From Bacteroidota bacterium (GTDB lineage Bacteria > Bacteroidota > Bacteroidia > AKYH767-A > 2013-40CM-41-45): a stretch of 64,000 nt of DNA. The position numbers and the translations under genes are program-made. Of the stretch, positions 28,026 through 35,548 are shown piece after piece (the first letter of the stretch is position 1; each line of letters opens with the position of its first letter). Where the stretch lies: assembly GCA_016713765.1 (NCBI GenBank), contig JADJON010000001.1:1178001-1242000 (forward strand), given 5' to 3'. The notes under the pieces are model-generated. The model had not been told where the DNA came from, made no database searches, and worked only from the letters and a program-made list of their open reading frames with translations.

Positions 28026-28835
28026 ATGAAAATCCTTCGATCTAGTAAGTCGGTGTACACCGAAATGATTTTTGAACGAAAGAACAAGCAGTATGGCGCG
28101 TACGATTTGCGCGTGAATTATGAAGCCCGATTGATCCGTGCGTTTCTGATCGGTTGCCTCCTCGCCGGAATGGCGATCCTTCTTCCCAAAGTGATGCGCT
28201 GGGTTTTCCCCAGCCCGGCACACGACAGTCCGATCCGCCTGCGCGACGGAATAGTATTCGTCAATCCGTCCGTCTATGTACCGCCGGCAAGCGTGCCTTC
28301 GGTTCTTCCAAAGTCCAATGCCGGGAAGTCTTCCATCACTCCTCCAAGGGATCCAAACGCCTTCAAACCGGTTGCAAAGGAACCTTTACCGGTCGATCCT
28401 GTTCCTGTTCCCGGTCCGGTGGATCCCACACCCGGCCCGGGGCCTGGCAATCCGGTCACCGGCCCAGTTGGTCCGCCAACAGCAGGTTTGTCGACCTTGC
28501 CGGCCCCGAAGGTCTTTTCCCAGGCGAGTGTGGAAGTCGCACCCGATTTCCCCGGAGGTTTGGATGCGTTTTATAAATACTTCAGAAGCAAATTGCGTTA
28601 TACACCCCAGGCAAGAATGGAAGGATTATCCGGTCGGTTCTTCGTGCAATTCATCGTAGGTCGCGACGGTCGTATTCAGGAAATCACCTTCCTCAAACCG
28701 ATCGGCTTTGGAATGGAAAGTGAAATTGAAAAAGTACTCACGAACGGTCCCAAGTGGTCGCCGGGTCGCTACGGAGGCGAAAGCGTCAGCACCGCCATGG
28801 TATTGCCGGTGAACTTCAGCTTACTGGCCGAATAG
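28026..28835 (+). CDS. Energy transducer TonB (first)
   Basis: 269 residues. The N-terminus MKILRSSKSVYTEMIFERKNKQYGAYDLR is the pattern of Bacteroidota TonB proteins, followed by one membrane helix (about 38-55), a Pro/Gly-rich periplasmic spanner with repeated PVPGP and PGPGPGNP, and a C-terminal TonB domain from about residue 180 (LSGRFFVQFIVGRDGRIQ). TonB carries energy from ExbBD to outer-membrane receptors. It precedes exbB by 290 bp with a heptad repeat in between, so it may be a separate transcript. Confidence 0.9.
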   Translation: MKILRSSKSVYTEMIFERKNKQYGAYDLRVNYEARLIRAFLIGCLLAGMAILLPKVMRWVFPSPAHDSPIRLRDGIVFVNPSVYVPPASVPSVLPKSNAGKSSITPPRDPNAFKPVAKEPLPVDPVPVPGPVDPTPGPGPGNPVTGPVGPPTAGLSTLPAPKVFSQASVEVAPDFPGGLDAFYKYFRSKLRYTPQARMEGLSGRFFVQFIVGRDGRIQEITFLKPIGFGMESEIEKVLTNGPKWSPGRYGGESVSTAMVLPVNFSLLAE

Positions 28836-28861
28836 GGAGTTGAATATTTCGGGTCTGTTTC

Positions 28862-28896
28862 AAAGTTGAATGTTGAAAGTTGAATGTTGAAAGTTT
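28862..28896. repeat. Heptad array, left half of an inverted pair
   Basis: AAAGTTG and AATGTTG units alternate in strict 7-bp phase. Their complement is CAACTTT/CAACATT, close to the CAACCTT units that follow at 28905, so the two arrays can pair as a long imperfect hairpin. Confidence 0.8.
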
Positions 28897-28904
28897 GGTT
28901 TTTT

Positions 28905-28988
28905 CAACCTTCAACCTTCAACCTTCAACCTTCAACCTTCAACCTTCAACCTTCAACCTTCAACCCGGAACCCGAAACCCGGAACGCA
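28905..28988. repeat. Twelve in-phase heptads, right half of an inverted pair
   Basis: CAACCTT eight times, then CAACCCG, GAACCCG, AAACCCG and GAACGCA. Sequence drifts at the end while the 7-bp phase is kept. Non-coding. Confidence 0.9.
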
Positions 28989-29092
28989 GTTGTCACTGGC
29001 CTTTCAATATCCCTCGGCTCGACTCCGTTACCGCTAACAGAATCGTGTTAACAAGTACCCCTCCCGGCAGCCATGCAGGGGCTTGAACCGGG

Positions 29093-29100
29093 TAATTTTG
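29093..29100 (+). promoter_or_regulatory. -7 element of exbB operon
   Basis: TAATTTTG, a perfect TAnnTTTG match, 26 bases before the exbB ATG. Confidence 0.5.
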
Positions 29101-29126
29101 TTGGCTATTAAAGAAGAAAAGTGTCC

Positions 29127-29852
29127 ATGTTGAACGGAATCATTTTGCAGATCAGCCAATCGACGGGTTCGATCGCCGACTCGGCGGCTACCGCCAGTAC
29201 GACCGTCCCCACCCTCCCTACGCCGTCTCAGTCAATCTCGCTGTGGGAGATGGCCGAAAAAGGCGGCCCGATCCTGATCCCCATCGCGATCCTGTCGATC
29301 GCTGCCTTGTATATCTTCTTCGAACGGTATTTCACCATCAAGAAGAATTCCAAGATCGACATGAACTTCATGAATCAGATCCGCGACTACGTGCACAATG
29401 GCAACATCGATGCCGCCAAGGCGCTCTGTAAAAACACCAACACCCCGGTGGCCCGCATGATCGAGAAGGGCCTGATGCGCCTCGGGAAACCGGTGAAGGA
29501 GATCGAAGGAGCCATCGAAAACGTGGCCAAGCTCGAAATCTACAAGATGGAGAACAACATGAACGTACTGGGTACCATCTCCGGTATCGCCCCGATGTTC
29601 GGATTCCTCGGAACGATTTTTGGTGTGATCAAGATCTTCTATCAGATCGCCCTGCAAAACAGTCTTGAGATCAACGCCATCTCCGGCGGTTTGTATGTGA
29701 AGATGATCTCCTCTGCAGCCGGTCTGCTCGTAGGTATGATCGCGTACGCCTGTTATCACTACCTGGTGTACATGATCGACCGTGTCATCAACAAAATGGA
29801 GATCAACGCTGTCCAGTTCATCGACCTGCTGGAAGAACCCGTGAAAGGATAA
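29127..29852 (+). CDS. exbB: ExbB/TolQ-type proton channel protein
   Basis: 241 residues from ATG 29127 (a GTG two codons earlier is possible). Three membrane helices; the MotA/TolQ/ExbB domain spans about residues 90-230 with LGTISGIAPMFGFLGTIFGVI and the pore helix SAAGLLVGMIAYACYHYL. With ExbD it forms the inner-membrane proton channel that powers TonB. First gene of exbB-exbD-tonB. Confidence 0.93.
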   Translation: MLNGIILQISQSTGSIADSAATASTTVPTLPTPSQSISLWEMAEKGGPILIPIAILSIAALYIFFERYFTIKKNSKIDMNFMNQIRDYVHNGNIDAAKALCKNTNTPVARMIEKGLMRLGKPVKEIEGAIENVAKLEIYKMENNMNVLGTISGIAPMFGFLGTIFGVIKIFYQIALQNSLEINAISGGLYVKMISSAAGLLVGMIAYACYHYLVYMIDRVINKMEINAVQFIDLLEEPVKG

Positions 29853-29885
29853 GGTCGCAGTTCCGGATCTCCGACAACCACTACC

Positions 29886-30290
29886 ATGAACTTCCGCAGA
29901 AGAAACCGACTCGTCGGCGAAGTGTACACCGCTTCGTTGAACGATATCATGTTCTTTCTCCTGCTCTTCTTCCTGATCACCTCTACGCTGGCAACGCCGA
30001 ACGTACTGAAGCTCCTGCTTCCGTCGGCCAAGAGCAGCAGCCAGAGCGTCAAGCACCCCTTGACCATTTCGGTGACAGCGGATCTGCAGTATGCCATCAA
30101 CAATACGCCGGTTCCGGCGGATCAGCTGGAAGCGGCGATCGAACAGGCCATCAAAGGCCAGCCCGACCCGACCGCGCTGCTGAAAGTCGACAAGACCGTC
30201 CAGGTTCAGAATCTGGTCGACCTGCTCGATATCGGCAACCGGAAAAAAGTGAAAATGGTGCTTGCCACCCAAACCTCCAAGCAGCAGTAA
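29886..30290 (+). CDS. exbD: ExbD/TolR-type biopolymer transport protein
   Basis: 134 residues: a single N-terminal membrane helix containing the proton-path aspartate (TASLNDIMFFLLLFFLIT) and a small periplasmic domain. Partner of ExbB. The stop codon abuts the ATG of the next TonB-like gene with no gap. Confidence 0.93.
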   Translation: MNFRRRNRLVGEVYTASLNDIMFFLLLFFLITSTLATPNVLKLLLPSAKSSSQSVKHPLTISVTADLQYAINNTPVPADQLEAAIEQAIKGQPDPTALLKVDKTVQVQNLVDLLDIGNRKKVKMVLATQTSKQQ

Positions 30291-31136
30291 ATGGCTACGG
30301 AAGCCGGCATTCGTTCGCGCTCCATCCTCATTTCCGTACTCGTACACGGGTTGTTGTTTCTCATCCTGTTGTTTACGGTCATGTCGACACCCATTCCTCC
30401 TTTTCCTGAAACAGGAGGCGGAGGCGGAGTGATCGTGAACATTGGCTACGTGGACGAAGCGAGTGGAGAAGTGCAACCCATGTCGCCGAATACCACGGAG
30501 GATCCCAATCTGTCGGCTTCGGTTCCTGTCCCTTCGCCGGACGAACAGTTCGCGACGCAGGAGATCGAAGAGTCGCCAATTGCCAAAGAGAAACCCGACC
30601 CGGCCAAGACCAGTCCCAAGACACCCCGCGAGACGACGCCGAAGACCCAGCCGGTGAAAACGGAACCGGTTCGCGTGGTGGACAGCCGTGCTTTGTATAA
30701 AGGTCCGAAGACCGGTACCGGCAACCAGGGTACCGGTCAGGGCACCGGTGATCAGGGCGACCCAACGGGTGATCCGAATTCGAAGTACTACGGCAAGGGC
30801 AGTGGTACCGGTGGAGGAGAAGGCGGTGGCGACGGAAAAGGTACCGGCGGTGGTAAGGGCGATGGATTCTCCTTCGACCTCGCAGGCCGTCGCATGACGC
30901 GGAAGCCGCAGGTCAACGATCGCTCGCAGGAGACCGGCAAGGTGGTCGTCGAAATTACCGTTGATAAGAATGGACATGTAACCAGCGCCATCCCCGGCGG
31001 TCGTGGTTCTACGACCACCAGCTCGTATCTGTATCGCCTGGCGAAAGAGGCCGCCATGAAAGCCGAATTCAGTCCCAGTCCCGACGGAGCCGATATCCAG
31101 AAGGGGACCATGACCTTCATCTTCCTCGTACAATAA
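30291..31136 (+). CDS. Energy transducer TonB-like protein (second)
   Basis: 281 residues. One N-terminal helix (ILISVLVHGLLFLILLF), a Pro/Thr/Lys-rich spanner, a long glycine/threonine-rich stretch (repeated GTGxG around residues 140-190) and a C-terminal TonB-like domain (GKVVVEITVDKNGHVTSA). It starts immediately at the exbD stop, so it is the TonB partner in this operon. The Gly-rich region is low in complexity and is probably a flexible linker. Confidence 0.88.
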   Translation: MATEAGIRSRSILISVLVHGLLFLILLFTVMSTPIPPFPETGGGGGVIVNIGYVDEASGEVQPMSPNTTEDPNLSASVPVPSPDEQFATQEIEESPIAKEKPDPAKTSPKTPRETTPKTQPVKTEPVRVVDSRALYKGPKTGTGNQGTGQGTGDQGDPTGDPNSKYYGKGSGTGGGEGGGDGKGTGGGKGDGFSFDLAGRRMTRKPQVNDRSQETGKVVVEITVDKNGHVTSAIPGGRGSTTTSSYLYRLAKEAAMKAEFSPSPDGADIQKGTMTFIFLVQ

Positions 31137-31179
31137 CCCGCTTCGGGTAGGGGAATCCTTCTTTTCTTTGTTGCCGGCT

Positions 31180-32481
31180 ATGACCTATCCCGAGGTCCTC
31201 GACTACCTGTATTCCTGTCTCCCGATGTTTCATCGGGTTGGCGCGGTGGCCTACAAGGCTAACCTGGACAACACACACCACCTGATGGAATTGCTGGACC
31301 ATCCCGAGCAGGGATTCCGTTCAGTGCACGTGGCAGGAACGAACGGTAAGGGCTCCAGTTCGCATATGCTGGCAGCGGTTCTGCAGGCCGCCGGTTACAA
31401 GACCGGTCTGTATACATCGCCGCACTTACTCGACTTTCGTGAGCGCATCCGTGTCAACGGTGGCATGGTTCCGGAGGAGGTGGTGACCGGATTCGTTCAA
31501 GCTCACCGCGCCGCTTTCGATCGCATCCAGCCTTCTTTCTTTGAATGGACGGTAGCCCTGGCGTTCGATTATTTCAGGAACGAACAGGTCGACATCGCCA
31601 TCATCGAGACCGGCTTAGGCGGTCGGTTGGACTCTACCAATGTGATTACTCCGGAAGTGGCACTCATCACCAACATCGGTTGGGACCACATGAATTTGCT
31701 GGGTGACACCCTGGAGAAGATCGCGGCGGAAAAGGCCGGTATCATTAAACCGGGAGTGCCGGTGATCATCAGCGAAGGTCAGCTTGAAACCATCCATGTC
31801 CTTACATCCGCGGCTCAGCGCGCCGGTTCAAACAGCTGCGTTGCGGATCAGGAGTACAAGGTTGAAGCGATTGGAGGAGATGGGCGCGACCTGAACGTGT
31901 CGGTCGAGCGTGAAGGTGCGGTGCAGTTGCATTATACAATCGGATTGCCGGGTCGGTACCAGACCAAGAATGTAGCGGGTGTTTTAGCGACGATCTATCG
32001 ATTGCGCGAAATGGGCTGGAAGATACCGGAGGCTGCAGTCGCGCGCGGATTACGGGATGTCAGGAGTCTGACCGGTTTGATGGGACGCTGGCAGTTGCTG
32101 AAAGAACAACCGAAGGTGATCGCGGATGTAGGTCACAACCTTGATGGCATTCGGGAGATCCTCCTACAATTGGAGCATGAAAATCATACGGACTTACACT
32201 GGGTGATCGGTGTGGTTGAAGACAAAGACCTTTCGGGCATTCTACCCTTGTTGCCTGCCGCAGCCACTTACTACTGTTGCAAACCGGACTTGCCCAGAGG
32301 ACGTGATGCGGCATCCCTGTGCCAGGCACTACGCGAACACGGACTTCGCGCAGAAGCCTATCCAAGCGTAGCCCTGGCCTTAGCCTCCGCCATGCGATCG
32401 GCGAACGAGCGGGATCTCATACTCATCGCCGGCAGCACCTTTGTAGTAGCGGAGGCGATGAAGGCAAGTCAAATAAGCTGA
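31180..32481 (+). CDS. folC: Folylpolyglutamate / dihydrofolate synthase
   Basis: 433 residues. FolC adds glutamate to dihydropteroate and folates. Seen are the ATP-binding loop GTNGKGSSSHM (about 49-59), TSPHLLDFRERIRVNG, and ETGLGGRLDSTNV. ATG 31180 (MTYPEVLDYLY) fits the family start. It follows the TonB operon by 43 bp and may be read from it. Confidence 0.95.
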   Translation: MTYPEVLDYLYSCLPMFHRVGAVAYKANLDNTHHLMELLDHPEQGFRSVHVAGTNGKGSSSHMLAAVLQAAGYKTGLYTSPHLLDFRERIRVNGGMVPEEVVTGFVQAHRAAFDRIQPSFFEWTVALAFDYFRNEQVDIAIIETGLGGRLDSTNVITPEVALITNIGWDHMNLLGDTLEKIAAEKAGIIKPGVPVIISEGQLETIHVLTSAAQRAGSNSCVADQEYKVEAIGGDGRDLNVSVEREGAVQLHYTIGLPGRYQTKNVAGVLATIYRLREMGWKIPEAAVARGLRDVRSLTGLMGRWQLLKEQPKVIADVGHNLDGIREILLQLEHENHTDLHWVIGVVEDKDLSGILPLLPAAATYYCCKPDLPRGRDAASLCQALREHGLRAEAYPSVALALASAMRSANERDLILIAGSTFVVAEAMKASQIS

Positions 32482-32528
32482 TGGTTTAGCCAGAGAGGCT
32501 AGCTGGTGCCCAAACAGCCGATAAAAAA

Positions 32529-32568
32529 AAGGGTGGGTTTCCGTTTTGTGGGAGCAACAGGGTTCGAA
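32529..32568. repeat. Left copy of 40-bp direct repeat (displaced tRNA-Val 3' end)
   Basis: Identical over 40 bases to 32892-32931. Covers half of the tRNA terminator hairpin, the acceptor 3' strand (GGGAGCA) and the T loop (GGTTCGAA). The two copies lie 363 bp apart and bracket the GIY-YIG gene. Confidence 0.85.
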
Positions 32569-32633
32569 TCCCGGTAAACCGGGACAGGCTCTGTGACCCT
32601 CCCGGCTGTTAGCCGGGATGCTCTGCCCCTGCT
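32550..32633 (-). pseudogene. tRNA-Val-like remnant lacking its 5' acceptor strand
   Basis: Read on the minus strand it aligns to the neighbouring tRNA-Val from the D arm (CAGAGCAT) to the 3' end, with a replaced anticodon arm (TCCCGG/CCGGGA, loop CTAACAG, anticodon AAC, which keeps the valine A35-C36) and about 21 extra bases in the T arm that form a CCCGG-TTTA-CCGGG hairpin. The 5' acceptor strand and most of the D arm are missing, so it cannot be a working tRNA. Confidence 0.75.
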
Positions 32634-32653
32634 GAAATCAATCGCTCGAGTAA

Positions 32654-32863
32654 CTAGCGATCTTTCGATCGCTTCAGTTCCATTTCCCGTTTCCTGGCTT
32701 CGTTGTATGTTCCATAAAGCTCCTTGTATGCGATAACCCAATCTTTGAACCGGGATGTATAACCTCTGTGATTCGTGAGGTGTTTGCGCAACCGCTGCTC
32801 AACAGGATAGGCCGTGCTCCCGATATAGAACCGATCAGCTTTTTTGCTGTATAGTATATACAA
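32654..32863 (-). pseudogene. GIY-YIG nuclease gene, interrupted by two amber codons
   Basis: 69 residues in the open part, TTG start. The GIY-YIG fold is clear: YILYSKKADRFYIGST at the N-terminus, then an arginine (EQRLRKH) and the glutamate helix (NEARKREMELKRSK). Directly upstream in frame is ATG GGG TAG, and at the 3' end TAG (32656-32654) is followed in frame by LLERLISAGAEHPG and a stop inside the tRNA remnant. Intact relatives would be MG-x-LYILYS...KRSKDR-x-LLERLISAG. It therefore looks like a recently broken gene whose 3' end overlapped tRNA sequence, though the TTG form could still be translated. Confidence 0.7.
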
Positions 32864-32880
32864 CTACCCCATAAATGCAG

Positions 32881-32903
32881 AAACCCACCGCAAGGGTGGG
32901 TTT
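32881..32903 (-). terminator. Terminator of tRNA-Val(TAC)
   Basis: AAACCCACC (32881-32889) pairs with GGTGGGTTT (32895-32903) around a five-base loop. The same hairpin's right half is repeated at 32531-32540 without its partner. Confidence 0.6.
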
Positions 32904-32931
32904 CCGTTTTGTGGGAGCAACAGGGTTCGAA
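32892..32931. repeat. Right copy of 40-bp direct repeat
   Basis: Same 40 bases as 32529-32568; this copy is part of the intact tRNA-Val and its terminator. Confidence 0.85.
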
Positions 32932-32986
32932 CCTGTGACCCTCTGCTTGTAAGGCAGATGCTCTGAACCAGCTGAGCTATGCTCCC
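32912..32986 (-). tRNA. tRNA-Val (anticodon TAC)
   Basis: Complete cloverleaf on the minus strand: acceptor GGGAGCA/TGCTCCC, anticodon stem TCTGC/GCAGA with loop CTTACAA (anticodon TAC), T arm ACAGG-TTCGAAC-CCTGT. CCA is not encoded. Confidence 0.95.
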
Positions 32987-33143
32987 AATGATCTCTTTTT
33001 CAACAGTTTAGCACAATCAAAGTCGGCGGATTTTGTTGAAAAAGGAGTGCAAATATAGCTGTTTCGATCATTTCCTAAAAACTTGGACGTATTTTTTCGC
33101 TTCAAACGAAGTTCAGCGTTCCAACCCGGATTATAAGCATACG

Positions 33144-34331
33144 ATGTCCAGATTGATATCCAGAAACGTTCTGCTGCTTTCTCTGATAAGCCTGTGTACG
33201 GACCTCGCCAGTGAGCTTTTGTATCCTGTCATGCCCGGATACCTGCGTTCGATTGGTTTTTCCATGGCGTTGATCGGATTGCTGGAAGGCATTGCGGAGG
33301 CGATAGCAGGTTTGAGTAAAGGTTATTTCGGACATCTGAGCGATGTGAAGGGGCGCAGGCTGCCATTTGTCCAATGGGGTTATGCTTTGAGTGCCATTTC
33401 CAAACCTCTGTTTGCGATTACTGTTCGTCCGGTTGGCGTCTTCTTTGCCCGGACCATCGATCGCGTCGGCAAAGGGATACGAACCGGTGCCCGCGACGCA
33501 TTGCTGTCGGCTGACGCTTCGGTTGCAACAAAGGCTCGTGTGTTCGGATTCCATCGAGCAATGGACACGATCGGTGCGGTACTTGGTCCGCTGGTTGCCT
33601 TGCTCTATTTGAGTTATCACCCGGGCGCATATAGACACTTGTTTCTACTTGCGTTTCTGCCTGGTTTTGGGGCTATCGTACTTACCATGTTTCTGCGTGA
33701 AAGAAGAGCCCAGAATCAGGCAAAAACGGTTTCGCCGGTTCGGTTCCTTGATTTTACTCGCTATTGGCGAATTGCGGATCCGGCATATCGTAAACTCGTC
33801 GCAGCGCTGCTGGTCTTTGCACTCGTCAACAGTTCGGATATTTTTCTTTTGTTGCGGATGCGCGAATCGGGAATGAGCGATCCGGCAGTGATCGGCGCTT
33901 ATTGCTTCTATAATCTCATTTACGCGCTGGCAGCTTATCCGCTTGGAATGGTCGCTGATCGTTTCGGTTTTCGAAATGTGCTGGTGATGGGTTTGTTTTT
34001 GTTTGCAGGAGTGTATGCAGGCTTCGCTGTGAGTTCTTCGATTGAGATTTACATGATTCTTCTCGCCTTCTATGGAATCTATGCCGCGGCAACCGAAAGT
34101 ATTGCCAAAGCGTGGATAACGACTGTGTGCGAAAAAAAGGACACAGCAACAGCGGTTGGTACATTTACCGCTTTCCAAAGTATCGCGACGCTGTTATCCA
34201 GCACGCTGACCGGTATACTCTGGACCGTCTTTGGACCCTTTGTGGCCTTCGGAACCTCCGCCATGGTTACAATTCTTGTCGCCTGTTACATGCTAAGCAT
34301 GAAATCGCAAAGTATTTCCAAATCCCATTAA
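33144..34331 (+). CDS. Major facilitator superfamily transporter
   Basis: 395 residues from ATG 33144 (MSRLISRNVLLL); 11-12 hydrophobic helices. MFS signs include GHLSDVKGRRLPFVQWGY after helix 2 and DRVGKGIRTGARDAL, a pattern found in a subgroup of bacterial efflux-type MFS proteins. Substrate unknown. The gene is more AT-rich in third positions than most of its neighbours and lies next to the tRNA-Val/GIY-YIG element, so acquisition by transfer is possible but unproven. Confidence 0.88.
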   Translation: MSRLISRNVLLLSLISLCTDLASELLYPVMPGYLRSIGFSMALIGLLEGIAEAIAGLSKGYFGHLSDVKGRRLPFVQWGYALSAISKPLFAITVRPVGVFFARTIDRVGKGIRTGARDALLSADASVATKARVFGFHRAMDTIGAVLGPLVALLYLSYHPGAYRHLFLLAFLPGFGAIVLTMFLRERRAQNQAKTVSPVRFLDFTRYWRIADPAYRKLVAALLVFALVNSSDIFLLLRMRESGMSDPAVIGAYCFYNLIYALAAYPLGMVADRFGFRNVLVMGLFLFAGVYAGFAVSSSIEIYMILLAFYGIYAAATESIAKAWITTVCEKKDTATAVGTFTAFQSIATLLSSTLTGILWTVFGPFVAFGTSAMVTILVACYMLSMKSQSISKSH

Positions 34332-34569
34332 TATTTATTCCGTCTGTTCATTTCTGTATAAAAACCTGAAGTGAGGTTTTCAGCCTCACTATTCACTCCT
34401 GCCTACGCTAATGCTTCGGCAGGTAAAATTCACTATTCACTGTTCACTATTCACTAACCTCCTCTTCACCCACCACCGCAAAATGATCCATCCCTGACAA
34501 TCCCTAACACTTCCGTGAAACTTGTCGGTGCCCGATGTATTTCCTTCGGCCTTCATAATGCTTCCGGCC
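34332..34569. repeat. Spacer with TTCACTA heptads and one 26-bp palindrome
   Basis: Two heptads at 34385-34398, a palindrome copy at 34398-34423 (CCTGCC...GGCAGG, with TACGCTAATG in the middle) and four heptads at 34429-34456. Nothing else is seen before the next gene. Confidence 0.75.
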
Positions 34570-34917
34570 ATGCAACCCCCACCCGTGGACGAGCGTTCTG
34601 CCTCGCTCAAGCGCCTTTACTTCGTCTTGTGGACGATGGGCGAATCATTTCCTGCGCAACGCACCTTTCAATCGGTCGATCTGAGCAGGCACGAATTGTA
34701 TTTGCAAAAAGCCTTCCGCGAAGGTTCCCTGGTCATGGCAGCCTCCTTTGAAAATGGAAGCGGCATCGTGTCCCTCATGGAGGCCGAATCGGAGCAGGAC
34801 ATCCAGCAGTTCGTACGAAAATGCCCGGACGTATTGGACCGGGTTTTACAGGCGCGGGTCAAACCCTGCCGTCCACTATTTTGGAAGGACTATAGTACAA
34901 GCGGGAAAGCGCGTTAG
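34570..34917 (+). CDS. YciI-like small protein
   Basis: 115 residues from ATG 34570; ATGs at 34558 and further upstream are possible. The pattern LYFVLWTMGESF, then SRHELYLQKAFREGSLVMAASFENGSGIVSLMEAES resembles the ferredoxin-like YCII fold (His near the middle, then G-x-L). These proteins are often putative small-molecule lyases or hydrolases, but no function is assigned. Ends four bases inside the convergent gene. Confidence 0.6.
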   Translation: MQPPPVDERSASLKRLYFVLWTMGESFPAQRTFQSVDLSRHELYLQKAFREGSLVMAASFENGSGIVSLMEAESEQDIQQFVRKCPDVLDRVLQARVKPCRPLFWKDYSTSGKAR

Positions 34918-35534
34918 CGACCCTTCAACTTGACGAATTCGTAACCGCCTTTCTCCGCGCCCCAGACCTGCTCGTCTTTTTCGTTATAACCACGGTCCCA
35001 GGAAAGCAAACGTTCCGGGGTGATCGTTACTTCCGAGGTAGCATAGGCAGCGCCCTTTCGGTCGCTCGGACATTGCTTACCCACCGTGCTTCCGGCGAAC
35101 TGTCCGTCGGCTTGCTTTCGCAGTATTACGGAGCATCCTTTCTTCTCGGTCAGACTGTCAATTGGAAGTTTCTCCAGCAGTTCCGGATGGTGGGTGAAAC
35201 GCAAGGGTTCCTGCAGGGTGTATATGACGCTCTCGAAAACACCGGGTTCGATTTCGTGGATGCGGTAAACCCGTTGGCGGTAGGGTTTATCAAGGTAATC
35301 GGCAACGGCCTGCTCCACGTAAAACCAATGACCATCCGATCGTTCTTTCCAGATAGGAGCCATCAGCAAACGGATGTCGAAATAGTTGGCAGTGTCGCGT
35401 AAGTGCTGCGCCTCACTGCTGTAAGATCCGGCCATCCAGTCGGTCAGACGGGTAAGGTCGGGCGATTGCGCTTCCGCTTGGATCAGCAGGAAGATTTGAA
35501 ATACGAGAAGGCTTATACCAGATTTACGCATCAT
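34914..35534 (-). CDS. CpeT/CpcT-family protein with signal peptide
   Basis: 206 residues; signal peptide about 1-22 (GISLLVFQIFLLIQAEAQ). The mature part matches the CpeT/CpcT family by DWMAGSYSSEAQ, WFYVEQAVADYLDKPYRQRVYRI and the CSVILRK segment. In cyanobacteria these attach bilins to phycobiliproteins, but homologues are widespread in non-phototrophs where the role is unknown; export here argues against a cytosolic bilin lyase. It follows the type IX cargo gene on the same strand, 14 bp apart, so they may be one transcript. Confidence 0.8.
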   Translation of the reverse strand: MMRKSGISLLVFQIFLLIQAEAQSPDLTRLTDWMAGSYSSEAQHLRDTANYFDIRLLMAPIWKERSDGHWFYVEQAVADYLDKPYRQRVYRIHEIEPGVFESVIYTLQEPLRFTHHPELLEKLPIDSLTEKKGCSVILRKQADGQFAGSTVGKQCPSDRKGAAYATSEVTITPERLLSWDRGYNEKDEQVWGAEKGGYEFVKLKGR

Positions 35535-35548
35535 GGAACAGGAAGTAG

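Noticed and set aside
29232..31133. 633-codon minus-strand open frame across exbB-exbD-tonB
   Set aside because: Antisense to three well-recognised genes in an operon; its sequence is a His/Asp/Gly-rich shadow with no domain pattern.
32594..32633. tRNA remnant considered as an amber suppressor for the two TAG codons
   Set aside because: The seven-base loop CTAACAG places AAC, not CTA, at the anticodon, and the acceptor 5' strand is missing.
33050..33057. TATATTTG on the minus strand as the tRNA-Val(TAC) promoter
   Set aside because: It fits the -7 consensus but is about 63 bases from the tRNA and no -33 element is visible at the right distance, so it was not listed as a feature.
34914..35534. 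CpeT-like gene as evidence for phototrophy
   Set aside because: No phycobiliprotein, chlorophyll or rhodopsin gene occurs in the window and the family is common in non-phototrophs.
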